Source: Actinocatenispora comari
Lineage (GTDB): Bacteria; Actinomycetota; Actinomycetes; Mycobacteriales; Micromonosporaceae
Assembly: GCF_017312725.1 (NCBI RefSeq)
Contig: NZ_BOPO01000116.1
Coordinates: forward strand, 1-64,000
Length of the DNA stretch: 64,000 bases
Reading direction: 5' to 3'
Part shown: in pieces, positions 35,217 through 46,695 of the stretch
Numbering within the stretch: position 1 is the stretch's first letter
Layout of the letters: each line of letters opens with the position of its first letter
Notes under the pieces: model-generated
Database searches by the model: none
Told to the model about the DNA's origin: nothing
What the model saw: only the letters and a program-made list of their open reading frames with translations
Made by a program: the position numbers and the translations under genes

Positions 35217-36104
35217 ATGGACAGCTCGGTACTCCAGCGGCGGTTGGCCGCGCTCGTCGGCGACTGGTACGCCGAACACGCCCGGGAACTGCCCTGGCGG
35301 GCGCCGGGCGTCTCCGCCTGGGCGGTGCTGGTCAGCGAGATCATGCTGCAGCAGACCCCGGTGCACCGGGTGCTGCCGGTGTGGCGGGAGTGGCTGGCCC
35401 GCTGGCCCACCCCGCAGGATCTGGCCGTCGAGCCGGCGGCCGAGGTGATCCGCGCCTGGGGCCGGCTCGGCTACCCGCGCCGCGCGCTGCGGCTGCACGA
35501 GTGCGCGAAGGCGCTCGTGGAGCGGCACGGCGGCGAGGTACCGCGGGAGGTCGAGGCGCTGCTCGCGCTGCCCGGCATCGGCTCGTACACGGCGCGCGCG
35601 GTCGCCGTGTTCGCCTACGGCGACCGGCATCCGGTGGTGGACACGAACGTCCGCCGGTTCGTCGCCCGGGCCGTGACGGCGCTCGCCGACGCCGGGCCAC
35701 CCCGTACGGTGGCCGACCTGGCCGCGGTCGAGGAGCTGCTACCGACCGACCCGGCCGACGCGGCCCGCGCCTCCATCGCGTTCATGGAGCTCGGCGCGCT
35801 GATCTGCACCGCCCGTGCGCCGCGCTGCGCGGACTGCCCGGTGTACGCCGAGTGCGGCTGGCAGCGCGCCGGCCGGCCGGCGGCCACCGGCCCGGCCCGG
35901 AAGGTGCAGAAGTTCGCCGGCACCGACCGGCAGGTGCGCGGCCTGCTGATGGCGGTGTTGCGGGAGGCGACCGCGCCGGTGCCCCGCGCCGCGCTGGACG
36001 CGGTGTGGCAGGACGGCACCCAGCGCGACCGGGCGCTGGCCGGCCTGCTCGACGACGGCCTGGTGCACCGGCTCACCGACGACCGGTACGCCCTGCCGTC
36101 CTGA
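35217..36104 (+). CDS. mutY: A/G-specific adenine glycosylase
   Basis: The 295-residue glycosylase removes adenine mispaired with 8-oxoguanine. The catalytic Glu is E41 (SEIMLQQTPVHRV); HhH-GPD LLALPGIGSYTARAV leads to D142 (PVVDTNVRRF). The 4Fe-4S loop is C-x6-C-x2-C-x5-C (ICTARAPRCADCPVYAEC). The C-terminal NUDIX-like domain is short or missing compared with E. coli MutY (350), as in other actinobacteria. The ATG at 35217 is preceded by AGGA; the in-frame extension to 35157 has no ribosome site. The 88 bp before it contain two imperfect CTGCG..CGTCCCGG repeats. Confidence 0.93.
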   Translation: MDSSVLQRRLAALVGDWYAEHARELPWRAPGVSAWAVLVSEIMLQQTPVHRVLPVWREWLARWPTPQDLAVEPAAEVIRAWGRLGYPRRALRLHECAKALVERHGGEVPREVEALLALPGIGSYTARAVAVFAYGDRHPVVDTNVRRFVARAVTALADAGPPRTVADLAAVEELLPTDPADAARASIAFMELGALICTARAPRCADCPVYAECGWQRAGRPAATGPARKVQKFAGTDRQVRGLLMAVLREATAPVPRAALDAVWQDGTQRDRALAGLLDDGLVHRLTDDRYALPS

Positions 36105-36225
36105 CCGGCTGCCGGTGGTGTCCACGCTGCGGATGCCGTGGGCGGGGGACGGACCGTCGACTACGCAGCGGCAACCGCCGGGCGTCGCCTTCCACGGGTA
36201 GCGACGACACCGGCCTGCAAACGAC

Positions 36226-36257
36226 GCTGGCCCCGGACCTTGCGGTCCGGGGCCAGC
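36226..36257. terminator. 13-bp hairpin between mutY and clpC
   Basis: GCTGGCCCCGGAC (36226-36238) pairs perfectly with GTCCGGGGCCAGC (36245-36257) around a 6-nt loop, 16 nt beyond the clpC stop. It may terminate both convergent transcripts. Confidence 0.75.
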
Positions 36258-36273
36258 GCGGTGTTGCCGACTG

Positions 36274-38796
<2,523 letters not shown>

Positions 38797-39319
38797 TCCT
38801 TCGTGCTCCTCACGTGCTCGTGTCCCGGTTGCGGTCCTCGGTCACCCGGTTGTGAGCCTTGCCGGCGAGCCCGCGGGGGCTCCGGCCAAGCCACGAGCAC
38901 CTGGTGGTGTCCGTGTCATCACTCTATCGCTGGCCGGTGACCTTCTCCTGACGGCGGCGGGCGGCCAACCCCCCGCCAACCCACCACGGGACACGGCCGG
39001 TCGGTCGTGACTGTGCCGGTGTACAGGACCTTTGAGTCAACCAGGCGCAGGGCCGGGCTGTTCCACCCCGCCGCGGGTGTACGCCGAGAGCGAAATCGGC
39101 GCGCCGCCGACGGCGCCGGGAACCTGCCCGGCGCGACCCGTTCACCCGGTCGCGGTCGGCCCGGCCGGTCGGTCAGCGGGCCGAGGGCGGTGGCCGACAT
39201 CACCGTTCGAATCCGTCTCAGGACGCCAGGTGATCATCGGCTCGCCGGCCGGAACAGCATGCGGCCCGGACACACCGATCGGGTGTCCGGGCCGTCGTCG
39301 AGACTGCGGTCGGGTCGGC
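38797..39319 (-). promoter_or_regulatory. clpC leader and lsr2 3' region
   Basis: No gene is supported here. Near clpC there are nested inverted repeats: arms GTGCTCGTG (38814-38822) and CACGAGCAC (38892-38900), and within them GAGCCC-GCGG-GGGCTC (38867-38882). A TAGAGT hexamer on the minus strand (38926-38921) is a weak -10 candidate that would give a leader of about 120 nt. The lsr2 terminator hairpin lies at 39262-39294. Confidence 0.5.
39262..39294 (-). terminator. Hairpin after lsr2
   Basis: CGGCCCGGACAC (39262-39273) pairs perfectly with GTGTCCGGGCCG (39283-39294) around a 9-nt loop, 26 nt beyond the lsr2 stop. It is probably the lsr2 terminator. Confidence 0.7.
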
Positions 39320-39676
39320 TCAGCGACCCGCCTCCGCGTGGTAACGCTCCACGATGTCGGCGGAAATGCGGCCGCGATCGGAGATATCGAGGCCTTTACG
39401 CTTTGCCCACTCGCGGATGGCGCGATTCTGCTCGCGGTCGCTGGCCGCCGAGGAGGTGCCTCGATTCCGCGGCGCGGCGCCGCTGCGGGCCACACTGCCG
39501 CGGCCGAGCTTGCGCGCCTTGCCGACGTACGTCGCGAGCGCGTCACGCAGGCCCTGGGCGTTGGAATCGGAAAGGTCGATCTCGTAGTTCATGCCGTCCA
39601 GGCCGAACTTCACGGTCTCCGCGGCTTCCCCGCCGTCCAGGTCGTCGACGAGGAGGACCTGTACCTTCTGCGCCAC
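39320..39676 (-). CDS. lsr2: Lsr2 nucleoid-associated xenogeneic silencer
   Basis: The 118-residue H-NS-like protein binds AT-rich DNA in the minor groove and silences acquired genes. The N-terminal oligomerisation domain ([47 protein letters not shown]) is followed by a basic linker and the C-terminal domain [37 protein letters not shown] with the RGR minor-groove hook. The GTG at 39676 is the start (AAGGGA upstream, canonical length); the track-length extension to 39721 is unlikely. The DNA just upstream (39720-39780) is AT-rich for this genome, so autoregulation is plausible. Confidence 0.95.
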   Translation of the reverse strand: MAQKVQVLLVDDLDGGEAAETVKFGLDGMNYEIDLSDSNAQGLRDALATYVGKARKLGRGSVARSGAAPRNRGTSSAASDREQNRAIREWAKRKGLDISDRGRISADIVERYHAEAGR

Positions 39677-39849
39677 AGCGCGATCCCTTCTGGTGGTGAT
39701 TACCGAGCTCGGGGAAAACAATAACTCATCGGCTCGGCGAATACGTCGTCGGGGAAAAACCCAACAGATAATTGGGCCGCCGTCGATGCTGCTTTACCCC
39801 GCGCCGGCACGCAATGACCGGTTCGCTGTGCGGGACGGTAGCCGGCCGA
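39677..39849 (-). promoter_or_regulatory. AT-rich lsr2 upstream region
   Basis: This spacer between lsr2 and the end of lysS contains runs such as AAAACAATAA and GGGGAAAAACCC, and a CCCAA/TTGGG dyad around 39761-39777. It is clearly less GC-rich than its surroundings. It is the likely lsr2 promoter and a possible Lsr2 binding site. No exact promoter could be fixed. Confidence 0.45.
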
Positions 39850-41358
39850 CTACTCCGGGCGGACGAGCGGGAACAGGATGGTTTCTCGGATGCCGAGACC
39901 GGTGAGCGCCATCAGCAGCCGGTCAATCCCCATTCCGACCCCACCGGTCGGCGGCATGCCGTATTCCAGAGCGCGCAGGAAGTCCTCGTCCAGCTGCATC
40001 GCCTCGGCGTCACCGCCGGCTGCGAGCAGCGACTGCGCGGTCAACCGTTCCCGCTGCACGACCGGGTCGACCAGCTCCGAGTAGCCGGTCCCGAGCTCGA
40101 ATCCCTGCACGTACAGATCCCACTTCTCGACCACCCCGGGGATGCTGCGGTGCGGCCGTACCAACGGTGACGTCTCGACCGGATAGTCGCGCACGAAGGT
40201 CGGTTCGACGAGACGGTCGGCGACCAACTCGTCGAACAGCTCCTCGGCGAGCTTCCCGGCTCCCCATGCCGGATCCACGGCAATTTCGTGCGCCTGCGCG
40301 TAGGTCACCAGCTTCGCGTGCTCGGTGGCCGGTGTCACCTCTTCGCCGAGCGCGTCCGACAGCGCCCCGTACATGCTGACCCGGCGCCATTCCCCGCCGA
40401 GATCGAACTGGCTGCCGTCCTGATGGGTGACCATCGTGCTGCCGTGCACCGCAAGGGCGGCGCGCACCACGAGCTCCTGGGTCAGATCGGCCACCGTGTC
40501 ATAGTTCCCATAAGCCTCATAGAACTCCAGCATGGCGAACTCCGGCGAGTGCGAGGAGTCGACGCCCTCGTTCCGGAAGTTGCGGTTGATCTCGAAGACC
40601 TTCTCGATTCCACCGACCGCCGCACGCTTGAGATAGAGCTCCGGCGCGATCCGTAGATACAGATCGATATCGAGCGCATTCGAATGGGTGACAAACGGTC
40701 GCGCGGTCGCTCCACCGTGCAACGGCTGCAGCATCGGCGTCTCGACCTCGACGAAACCGCGCTCGTGCAGCGTGTCGCGCAGGCTGCGCACCACGTTCGC
40801 CCGGGTTCGTACCGTCTGCCGGGCCTGCGGGCGCATGATCAGGTCGACGTAGCGCTGCCGGACCCGCGCCTCCTCCGACATCGGCTTGTGCGCCACCGGC
40901 AACGGCCGCAACGCCTTCGAGGTGATCTGCCAGCGCTGCGCGAACACCGACAGCTCGCCGCGCCGGCTGGTGATCACCTCACCCTCGATGCCGACGTGGT
41001 CGCCCAGGTCGACCAGCCGCTTCCACTCGTCCAGCGACTCCTTGCCCACCTCGGCAGCGGACAGCATCGCCTGCAGCTCGGTACCGTCACCGGCGCGCAG
41101 GGTGGCGAAGCACAGCTTGCCGGTGTTGCGGACGAAGATCACCCGGCCGGCGACCGCGACCGTGTCCCCGGTCGCGGTGTCCGGCGGCAGCTCGCCGTAC
41201 TTGTCGCGCACCTCGGCGAGGGTCGCGGTGCGGGGGAAACCCAGCAGGTACGGCTCGACGCCGTCGGAGAGCATCTTGGCCCGCTTCTCCCGCCGGACCC
41301 GCATCTGCTCGGGAAGCTCGTCCTGCTCGTCTGCGCTGCGCGGCTCGTCGGTACTCAC
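39850..41358 (-). CDS. lysS: Lysyl-tRNA synthetase, class II
   Basis: The 502-residue enzyme has an N-terminal OB-fold anticodon-binding domain ([36 protein letters not shown]). The class II catalytic domain has motif 1 ([23 protein letters not shown]), motif 2 ([29 protein letters not shown]) and motif 3 ([15 protein letters not shown]). The start is the GTG at 41358 ([11 protein letters not shown]); the long upstream in-frame sequence is antisense to the next gene. Codons from about 40750 to the 3' end use more A/T-ending triplets (TAT, GAT, CTA, GGA) than the 5' half. Confidence 0.97.
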   Translation of the reverse strand: MSTDEPRSADEQDELPEQMRVRREKRAKMLSDGVEPYLLGFPRTATLAEVRDKYGELPPDTATGDTVAVAGRVIFVRNTGKLCFATLRAGDGTELQAMLSAAEVGKESLDEWKRLVDLGDHVGIEGEVITSRRGELSVFAQRWQITSKALRPLPVAHKPMSEEARVRQRYVDLIMRPQARQTVRTRANVVRSLRDTLHERGFVEVETPMLQPLHGGATARPFVTHSNALDIDLYLRIAPELYLKRAAVGGIEKVFEINRNFRNEGVDSSHSPEFAMLEFYEAYGNYDTVADLTQELVVRAALAVHGSTMVTHQDGSQFDLGGEWRRVSMYGALSDALGEEVTPATEHAKLVTYAQAHEIAVDPAWGAGKLAEELFDELVADRLVEPTFVRDYPVETSPLVRPHRSIPGVVEKWDLYVQGFELGTGYSELVDPVVQRERLTAQSLLAAGGDAEAMQLDEDFLRALEYGMPPTGGVGMGIDRLLMALTGLGIRETILFPLVRPE

Positions 41359-41518
41359 GGCAACTCTCTGTTCGCTGGGTCGGTGACACGCAACGCTCAG
41401 CGTAACGAGTCGTCCCTCCCCCGCCGGCAAGCGGCCGGTGTGCAGACCTGATGGTGAAACGGTGGTGATCCGCGGCGGCGGCTCGGCACCACCGCGCCAC
41501 GTCGGTAGCTTGGCGGGC

Positions 41519-42247
41519 ATGGAGCCCGAGATCCGCGACAGACACCGGTTGTCCTTCGGCCCCGCAGCCGACCTGTACGACCAGGTACGCCCGTCGTACC
41601 CGAACGAGGCGATCGACTGGATGGTCGGGCCGGCGCCGCGCAGGGTGGTCGATCTCGGCGCCGGGACCGGCATCTTCACCCGCCAGCTGGTCGCCGCCGG
41701 GCACGACGTGATCGCGGTCGAACCCGATCCCGGGATGCGCGCCAAGCTCGCCGCGCGGGTGCCCGGGGTGCCGACACTCGCCGGCTCCGCCGAGTCGGTA
41801 CCGCTGCCGGACGCCAGCGTGGACGCGGTGGTGGCGGCCCAGGCGTACCACTGGTTCGATCCGGCGGTGGCGCACCCGGAGATCGCCCGGTTGCTCGCGC
41901 CGGGTGGGGTGTTCGCGCCGGTCTGGAACCAGCGGGACAACGAGGTCGACTGGGTCGCGCGGCTGACCGAGATCGTCGGCAGCGAGGCGGTCGTCCCGCC
42001 GGAGCTGCCGGGTGAGCTGTTCGAGCCGATGCAGCGGGCCGACTTCCGGCACGAGGTGCCGATCTCGCCGGACGGGCTGGTCGCGCTGATCCGGTCCCGC
42101 TCGTACTACCTGACCTCGGCGCCGGCGGAGCGGGACCGGCTGGAGTCGGAGGTCCGGCAGCTGTGCGCGACCCATCCCGACCTGCGCGGCCGGGACCGCT
42201 TCCCGATGCCGTACCTGACGTCCGCGTTCCGCGCCGCCCGCCGCTGA
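41519..42247 (+). CDS. Class I SAM-dependent methyltransferase
   Basis: The 242-residue protein resembles the Methyltransf_11 group: [25 protein letters not shown] is typical of a family with unknown substrates. SAM motif I is [21 protein letters not shown] (about 40-60), the acidic end of beta2 [10 protein letters not shown], motif [18 protein letters not shown] and [16 protein letters not shown]. The ATG at 41519 has only a weak ribosome site. The last two codons and stop (CGC CGC TGA) form the first copy of the 20-bp tandem repeat that continues downstream. It is divergent from lysS. Confidence 0.85.
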   Translation: MEPEIRDRHRLSFGPAADLYDQVRPSYPNEAIDWMVGPAPRRVVDLGAGTGIFTRQLVAAGHDVIAVEPDPGMRAKLAARVPGVPTLAGSAESVPLPDASVDAVVAAQAYHWFDPAVAHPEIARLLAPGGVFAPVWNQRDNEVDWVARLTEIVGSEAVVPPELPGELFEPMQRADFRHEVPISPDGLVALIRSRSYYLTSAPAERDRLESEVRQLCATHPDLRGRDRFPMPYLTSAFRAARR

Positions 42248-42382
42248 CCCGCGCCGCCCGCCGCTGAGCGCCACCGCCCGCCGCTGACCGGCACGGCCCG
42301 CCGCTGACCCGCGCCACCCACCGCTGACCGGCACGGCGCTCACCGCTGGCCGGCACGACCCGCCGCTGACGCCGCTGACCCG
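42239..42382. repeat. 20-bp tandem repeat array at the methyltransferase 3' end
   Basis: About six copies of a 20-bp unit with the core CCGCTGACC-GCRC-GCCCG begin at 42241, 42261, 42281, 42301, 42321 and 42343, followed by partial copies at 42363 and 42372. Each copy repeats the CGCCGCTGA string that ends the methyltransferase gene, so the gene tail seems to have been amplified. Intervals differ by 0-2 bp. No gene lies in the array; the TetR gene ends at 42439. Confidence 0.85.
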
Positions 42383-42438
42383 CGCGGCGCCGACCCGCGG
42401 AGACGGACGCTGCCCGGCGGCCGGCGACGGGAGCGCCG

Positions 42439-43080
42439 TCAGTCGACGGCGTCCGTTGCCGGCTCGCCGGCCACGTCGGGCACCGGGATGTCGGCGCCGT
42501 CCGGCGCTGGGTCGGCGAGGGCGCCGGTGAGGGCCAGGGTGGCGCGGCGGGCGGCGGCGAGCACGTCGGCCGGGTCGACGTCGGCGGGGGCGGCGAGCAG
42601 CGCGGCCCGGACCGTGTCGAACGTCATCCGCAGCAGGATCCGGCCCTGCGGGTCGGTGCGCTCGTCGGCGAGCAGGTCGATCAGCTCGTCGATGCCGCCG
42701 ACCACGTCGATGCCGTGCCCGGTGATCCGCCGCATGACCGGCTGGTTCGCGTGCGCGAGCCGCATCGTCGCCAGGTGTTCCGCGGTGGTACCGGCGAGCC
42801 AGCGCAACGCGGTCCGGCGCGCCAGGTCGGGGGTCCGCGGCTGGTCGCGCACCCAGTCGATCAGCTCGTCCAGGTCGCGGCGGCGCTGCTCGACCAGGCT
42901 GGCGAGGATCTCCTCCTTGTTCCGGAAGTGGTAGTAGAGCGACGACCTGGTCAGGCCGAGCGCCTCGGTCAGGTCGCGGGTCGAGGTCGCCTCGTAGCCC
43001 TTCTCGGTGAACAGCTGTCGCGCGACGCGCTGGATCTGGGTGCGGGTGTCGGCGCCGCTGCGCCGCTCGCGTCCGGTCAT
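42439..43080 (-). CDS. TetR family transcriptional regulator
   Basis: This is a 213-residue protein. The N-terminal HTH (TQIQRVARQLFTEKGYEATSTRDLTEALGLTRSSLYYHFRNKEEIL, about 14-59) is typical TetR, and the helical C-terminal domain would bind a ligand. The ATG at 43080 follows GAGGAGGG; a longer form from 43107 is not needed. It is divergent from a TetX-like FAD monooxygenase. Two 20-bp direct repeats in the spacer (43113-43132, 43144-43163) are the likely operators, so it probably represses both genes until a ligand, perhaps the oxygenase substrate, is bound. Confidence 0.9.
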   Translation of the reverse strand: MTGRERRSGADTRTQIQRVARQLFTEKGYEATSTRDLTEALGLTRSSLYYHFRNKEEILASLVEQRRRDLDELIDWVRDQPRTPDLARRTALRWLAGTTAEHLATMRLAHANQPVMRRITGHGIDVVGGIDELIDLLADERTDPQGRILLRMTFDTVRAALLAAPADVDPADVLAAARRATLALTGALADPAPDGADIPVPDVAGEPATDAVD

Positions 43081-43112
43081 GACCCTCCTCTCCTCTGCCG
43101 CCAGCATAGTTG

Positions 43113-43163
43113 CTTACCGAGCGCCCGTTCAGCTACCGTCCTACTTACCGAGCGGCCAGTCAG
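43113..43163. promoter_or_regulatory. Duplicated operator between TetR and monooxygenase genes
   Basis: CTTACCGAGCGCCCGTTCAG (43113-43132) and CTTACCGAGCGGCCAGTCAG (43144-43163) differ at three positions and are 31 bp apart, about three helical turns. Each contains a quasi-palindromic GAGCG/CGTTC-type core. A TATGCT hexamer on the minus strand (43108-43103) could be the tetR -10. Likely TetR binding sites. Confidence 0.6.
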
Positions 43164-43192
43164 TTCGGCCGCGCTGTCGAAGGAGGATCGCC

Positions 43193-44383
43193 ATGAGCAC
43201 CGAACCCCGCAGCACCTCCGAACCCCGGATCGCGATCGTCGGCGCCGGACCGGCCGGCCTGATGTGCGCCCGGGTCCTGCACAACCACCGCATCCCCGCG
43301 ACCGTGTACGACGCCGACACGTCGCTGACCTCGCGCGACGCCGGCGGAAGCCTCGACCTGCACGCCGACACCGGGCAGATCGCGCTCGCCGACGCCGGCC
43401 TGCTCGACGTGTTCGCCGCCCTCGCCCGGTACGAGGACCAGGCCAAGCGGCGGGTCGACCAGCACGGCACCGAGCTCGCCGCGTTCGTCCCGGACGCCGA
43501 CGACGACGCCGCGCCCGAGATCGACCGCGGCCAGCTGCGCCGCCTGCTCGCCGGCAGCGTGCCCGCCGGTACTGTCCACTTCGGACACCGGGTGACCGGG
43601 GTCGAGGCGGTCGGCGACCGGTACCGGCTGCGCTTCGCGAACGGTGGCCACGCCGACGCCGATCTCGTGGTCGGCGCCGACGGCACCTGGTCCCGGGTCC
43701 GGCCGCTGGTCAGCGACGCCGCCCCGGCGTACACCGGGGTGTCGTTCGTGGAGGTGCGGTTCGACGACGTCGAGACCCGGCACCCGGACGTCGCCGCGCT
43801 GGTCGGCACCGGTCACCTGTTCGCCAACGACGGCGCCGGGCTGGCCATCGTCGCGCAGCGCAACAGCGGCGGGCAGATCCGCTGCTACCTCAGCATGCGC
43901 ATCGAGGCGGACTGGCCGCGGCGGGCCGGGATCGAGCCGGACGACGAGGCGGCGGTCCGCCGCTACCTGCTCGACGCGTACCGGGGGTGGGACGCGCGGT
44001 TCCGGCCGCTGCTGACCGACACCGACAGCGGGTACCTGCACCGCCCGATCCACGCGCTGCCGGCGGGGCTGACCTGGCCGCACCGGTCCGGCATCACGCT
44101 GGTCGGCGACGCGGCGCACGTGATGCCGCCCCTCGGTGGCTGGGGCGCGAACCTCGCCCTGCTGGACGCCGCCGAGCTGGCCACCGCGATCGCGACCCAG
44201 CCGCCCGGGACGGCGCTCACCGGGTACGAGCAGCGGATGTGGGCGCGCTCCGGCCCGCTCGCGGCGGCGGCGAACGAGGGCCTGGCCCGCTTCGCCGGCG
44301 CCGCCGACCACATCCCGGACCACCGCGCCGAACACCAGCGGTACCAGGCCGACGCCGCCGCCTACCGCGCCGCCCGGGCCTGA
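43193..44383 (+). CDS. TetX-like FAD-dependent monooxygenase
   Basis: This 396-residue class A flavin monooxygenase has the GxGxxG motif IAIVGAGPAGLMCARVL (about 13-29), RDAGGSLDLHADTGQIALADAGLLDVF, the DG motif DLVVGADGTWSRVR and the second FAD motif GITLVGDAAHVMPPLGGWGANLALLDAAELA. The order and wording of these blocks follow the tetracycline-degrading TetX group ([37 protein letters not shown]). Tetracycline is only one possible substrate; many actinobacterial relatives act on other aromatics. The ATG has AGGAGG 6 nt upstream. Regulated by the divergent TetR (inferred). Confidence 0.88.
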   Translation: MSTEPRSTSEPRIAIVGAGPAGLMCARVLHNHRIPATVYDADTSLTSRDAGGSLDLHADTGQIALADAGLLDVFAALARYEDQAKRRVDQHGTELAAFVPDADDDAAPEIDRGQLRRLLAGSVPAGTVHFGHRVTGVEAVGDRYRLRFANGGHADADLVVGADGTWSRVRPLVSDAAPAYTGVSFVEVRFDDVETRHPDVAALVGTGHLFANDGAGLAIVAQRNSGGQIRCYLSMRIEADWPRRAGIEPDDEAAVRRYLLDAYRGWDARFRPLLTDTDSGYLHRPIHALPAGLTWPHRSGITLVGDAAHVMPPLGGWGANLALLDAAELATAIATQPPGTALTGYEQRMWARSGPLAAAANEGLARFAGAADHIPDHRAEHQRYQADAAAYRAARA

Positions 44384-44503
44384 CGCCCGCCATGGCACGT
44401 CGGCTCGCCGAACCGGCAGTACGCCCGGCGGTCGCGGGCGCCCGGCGATCGGGCGGACGCGGGGCACGCCACCGGATGGCGCGCCCCGCGGGCCGGGTAC
44501 CGG

Positions 44504-45793
44504 TCAGAACGCGCCGGTGCCGTTCGGGGTGCCGAGGCCGGTCGGGCCGTCGTAGCCGGGGCCGGCGGTGCACAGGTAGCTGCCACCGCAGCTGCCGTTG
44601 CTGCCGCTCGTCACGTCGTTCAGCGCCGACGCGTGCGAGTACGGGTACGACTGGTCGATCGAGCCGGTGTTGCCGGCCAGCGCGAACACCGAGGCGACGA
44701 TCGGGGACGAGGCGCTGGTGCCGCCGACCTGCACCCAGCCGTCCGCGCCCTGGGCCAGGCCGAGCGCGAGCAGCAGGTCGCACCACGAGCTGGTGCCGCA
44801 GCTGTTGTACGTGTCGTACACGGCGACGCCGGTGTTCGGGTCGGCGACCGCGGAGACGTCGGCGACGGAGCGCTGCGCGCAGCCGCTGTCGTGCTGCCAG
44901 GACGGCTTCGGCTTCTGCGTGGAGCAGCCGGAGCCGGCGCCGGACCAGGCGGTCTCGGTCCAGCCGCGGGCGTTGCTCGCGGTGCTCAGGCTGGTCCCGC
45001 CGACGGCCGTCACGTACGGCGAGGCGGCCGGCCAGGACACCCCGTACCCGGAGTCGCCGGAGCTGGCGGTGATCGCCACGCCGGGGTGCCGGAAGTGGCT
45101 GTCCGCGTCGGTTTCGGTGGCGTCCTCGGCGCCGCCCCAGCTGTTCGAGACGGCGACGACGCCGCTCGTCGTGGCCGCGGTGTCCTCGGCCGCGCCGAGC
45201 GAGTCGGTGTCCGCCGAGTTCGCCTCGACCAGCAGGATGTGGCAGGACGGGCAGACCGCGGAGACCATGTCGAGGTCCAGCGAGATCTCCTCGGCCCAGC
45301 CGTAGTCGCCGGCCGGCAGCGGGCTCGCGGCGCCGTCCTGGTTCACCTTGCGGAAGCAGCCGTTCGCGGTCGTGCAGGCCGGCAGCCCGTACGCGGCGCG
45401 GTAGGTGGCGAGGTCCGCCTCGGCGGTGGGCGCGTCGTACGCGTCGACGACGGCCACGGTGCGGCCGGCCGCATCGGCGCTGCCCAGGCCGTACGCGTCG
45501 ACCAGTTGGGCCGGGGTGAGCCCGACGGTGGTGGGGCTGCCAGTGGTCGCCGGCGCGACCGGCCGGCCGGCGCGGGTGCGTACCCGGCGCGGCGCGAACC
45601 GGCCGAGGCAGGACATCCGGCCGGGGCGGGCGGTGGCGCAGCCGAACGACCGGGCGCCGATCGTGCTGGTACCGGTGGCGGGGCGGGCCGGTGCGGCGGC
45701 GGCCGGGGCGGCGGCCAGGACACCGGCGACGAGGGCGCCGGCGGCGGCCAGTACGAGCGCCAGTCGGCGCGGGTGAGCGGTGGTGTCGTCCAT
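44504..45793 (-). CDS. Secreted S53 (sedolisin) family peptidase
   Basis: This 429-residue secreted serine-carboxyl peptidase has a signal peptide at about 1-34 (ends AAAA). A short pro-like segment precedes the catalytic domain, which holds E169 and D173 (WAEEISLDLD), the oxyanion Asp247 (SSGDSGYG) and the nucleophile S360 in GGTSASSP. The SNSWGG and YVTAVGGTSLS strands are typical. Several cysteines (C181/C184, C290/C305, C332/C338) suggest disulfides. The prodomain is much shorter than in kumamolisin-type enzymes. AAGGAG precedes the ATG at 45793; the upstream in-frame extension is unsupported. Probably a scavenging protease. Confidence 0.9.
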   Translation of the reverse strand: MDDTTAHPRRLALVLAAAGALVAGVLAAAPAAAAPARPATGTSTIGARSFGCATARPGRMSCLGRFAPRRVRTRAGRPVAPATTGSPTTVGLTPAQLVDAYGLGSADAAGRTVAVVDAYDAPTAEADLATYRAAYGLPACTTANGCFRKVNQDGAASPLPAGDYGWAEEISLDLDMVSAVCPSCHILLVEANSADTDSLGAAEDTAATTSGVVAVSNSWGGAEDATETDADSHFRHPGVAITASSGDSGYGVSWPAASPYVTAVGGTSLSTASNARGWTETAWSGAGSGCSTQKPKPSWQHDSGCAQRSVADVSAVADPNTGVAVYDTYNSCGTSSWCDLLLALGLAQGADGWVQVGGTSASSPIVASVFALAGNTGSIDQSYPYSHASALNDVTSGSNGSCGGSYLCTAGPGYDGPTGLGTPNGTGAF

Positions 45794-45942
45794 CCAGACT
45801 CCTTCAGAGTGGGGACCCGCCGTGAGGGCGGAGGGTCCGCAACTGGTGGAACACGTCCGGATGGATGGTAAGGACGACAAACCGCCGAAATCAATGCATG
45901 ACCGTCGATGGGTACCGAACGGGCGCCCGGGGTCGGGGTCGG

Positions 45943-46695
45943 TCAGACGTTCTTCGCGTGGACCAGGCGGAGACCGATCAGGGTCAGGTGTGGCTCGTGG
46001 TGGGTCACGGTGCGGCACTCACCGACGATCAGCGGCGCGAGGCCGCCGGTCGCCACCACCGCGCGCAGCTCGCCGACCTCGGCGGCGATCCGCCCGACGA
46101 TGCCGTCCACCTGGCCGGCGAACCCGTACAGGATGCCGGACTGCAGCGCCTCGACGGTGTTCTTGCCGACCGCCCGGGGCGGCCGGGTCAGCTCCACCTT
46201 GACCAGCTGGGCGGCCCGCGCGGCGAGCGCGTCCGCGGAGATCTCGACACCGGGGGCGAGCGCGCCGCCGAGGAACTCGCCGCGCGCGCTCACCACGTCG
46301 AAGCTGGTCGAGGTGCCGAAGTCGACCACCACCGTCGGCCCGCCGTACAGGGTGTGCGCGGCGAGCGTGTTCATCACCCGGTCGGTACCGACCTCGCGGG
46401 GGTTGTTGTAGGTCAGCTGCACGCCGGTCTTCACGCCGGGCTCGACCACCACCACCGGCACCTGCGGGTAGTACGCCGCGAACATCAGCCGCAGCTCGTG
46501 CAGGACCGCGGGGACGGTCGAGCAGGCCGCGATGCCGGTGATCTTCGCGCCGTCCAGCAGCCCGCGGATCGTCAGCGCCAGCTCGTCGGCGGTGTTGCGG
46601 CTGTCGGTCTTGATCCGCCACGACCGGGTCAGGATCTCCCCGTCGAACGTGGCGAGCACGGTGTTGGTGTTCCCGACGTCGATGGCGAGCAGCAT
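45943..46695 (-). CDS. coaX: Type III pantothenate kinase
   Basis: The 250-residue ASKHA-fold kinase phosphorylates pantothenate in CoA synthesis. The N-terminal LAIDVGNTNTVLATF is the phosphate motif. NNPREVGTDRVMNTLAAH (pantothenate/GTDR motif), TVVVDFGTSTSFDVVSARGEFLGGALAPGV (second phosphate motif) and VVATGGLAPLI (adenosine motif) are all present. Last gene of a six-gene operon; its ATG overlaps the nadC stop by 1 nt (TGATG). Confidence 0.96.
   Translation of the reverse strand: MLLAIDVGNTNTVLATFDGEILTRSWRIKTDSRNTADELALTIRGLLDGAKITGIAACSTVPAVLHELRLMFAAYYPQVPVVVVEPGVKTGVQLTYNNPREVGTDRVMNTLAAHTLYGGPTVVVDFGTSTSFDVVSARGEFLGGALAPGVEISADALAARAAQLVKVELTRPPRAVGKNTVEALQSGILYGFAGQVDGIVGRIAAEVGELRAVVATGGLAPLIVGECRTVTHHEPHLTLIGLRLVHAKNV

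Noticed and set aside
39195-39215. GTTCGAATCC string resembling a tRNA T-loop
   Set aside because: The flanking five bases on each side do not pair and no acceptor or anticodon stem is found. The similar TTCGAAA near 22380 fails for the same reason.
42239-42382. Regular repeats as a possible CRISPR array
   Set aside because: The 20-bp units are contiguous without spacers and no cas genes are present; it is a plain tandem repeat.
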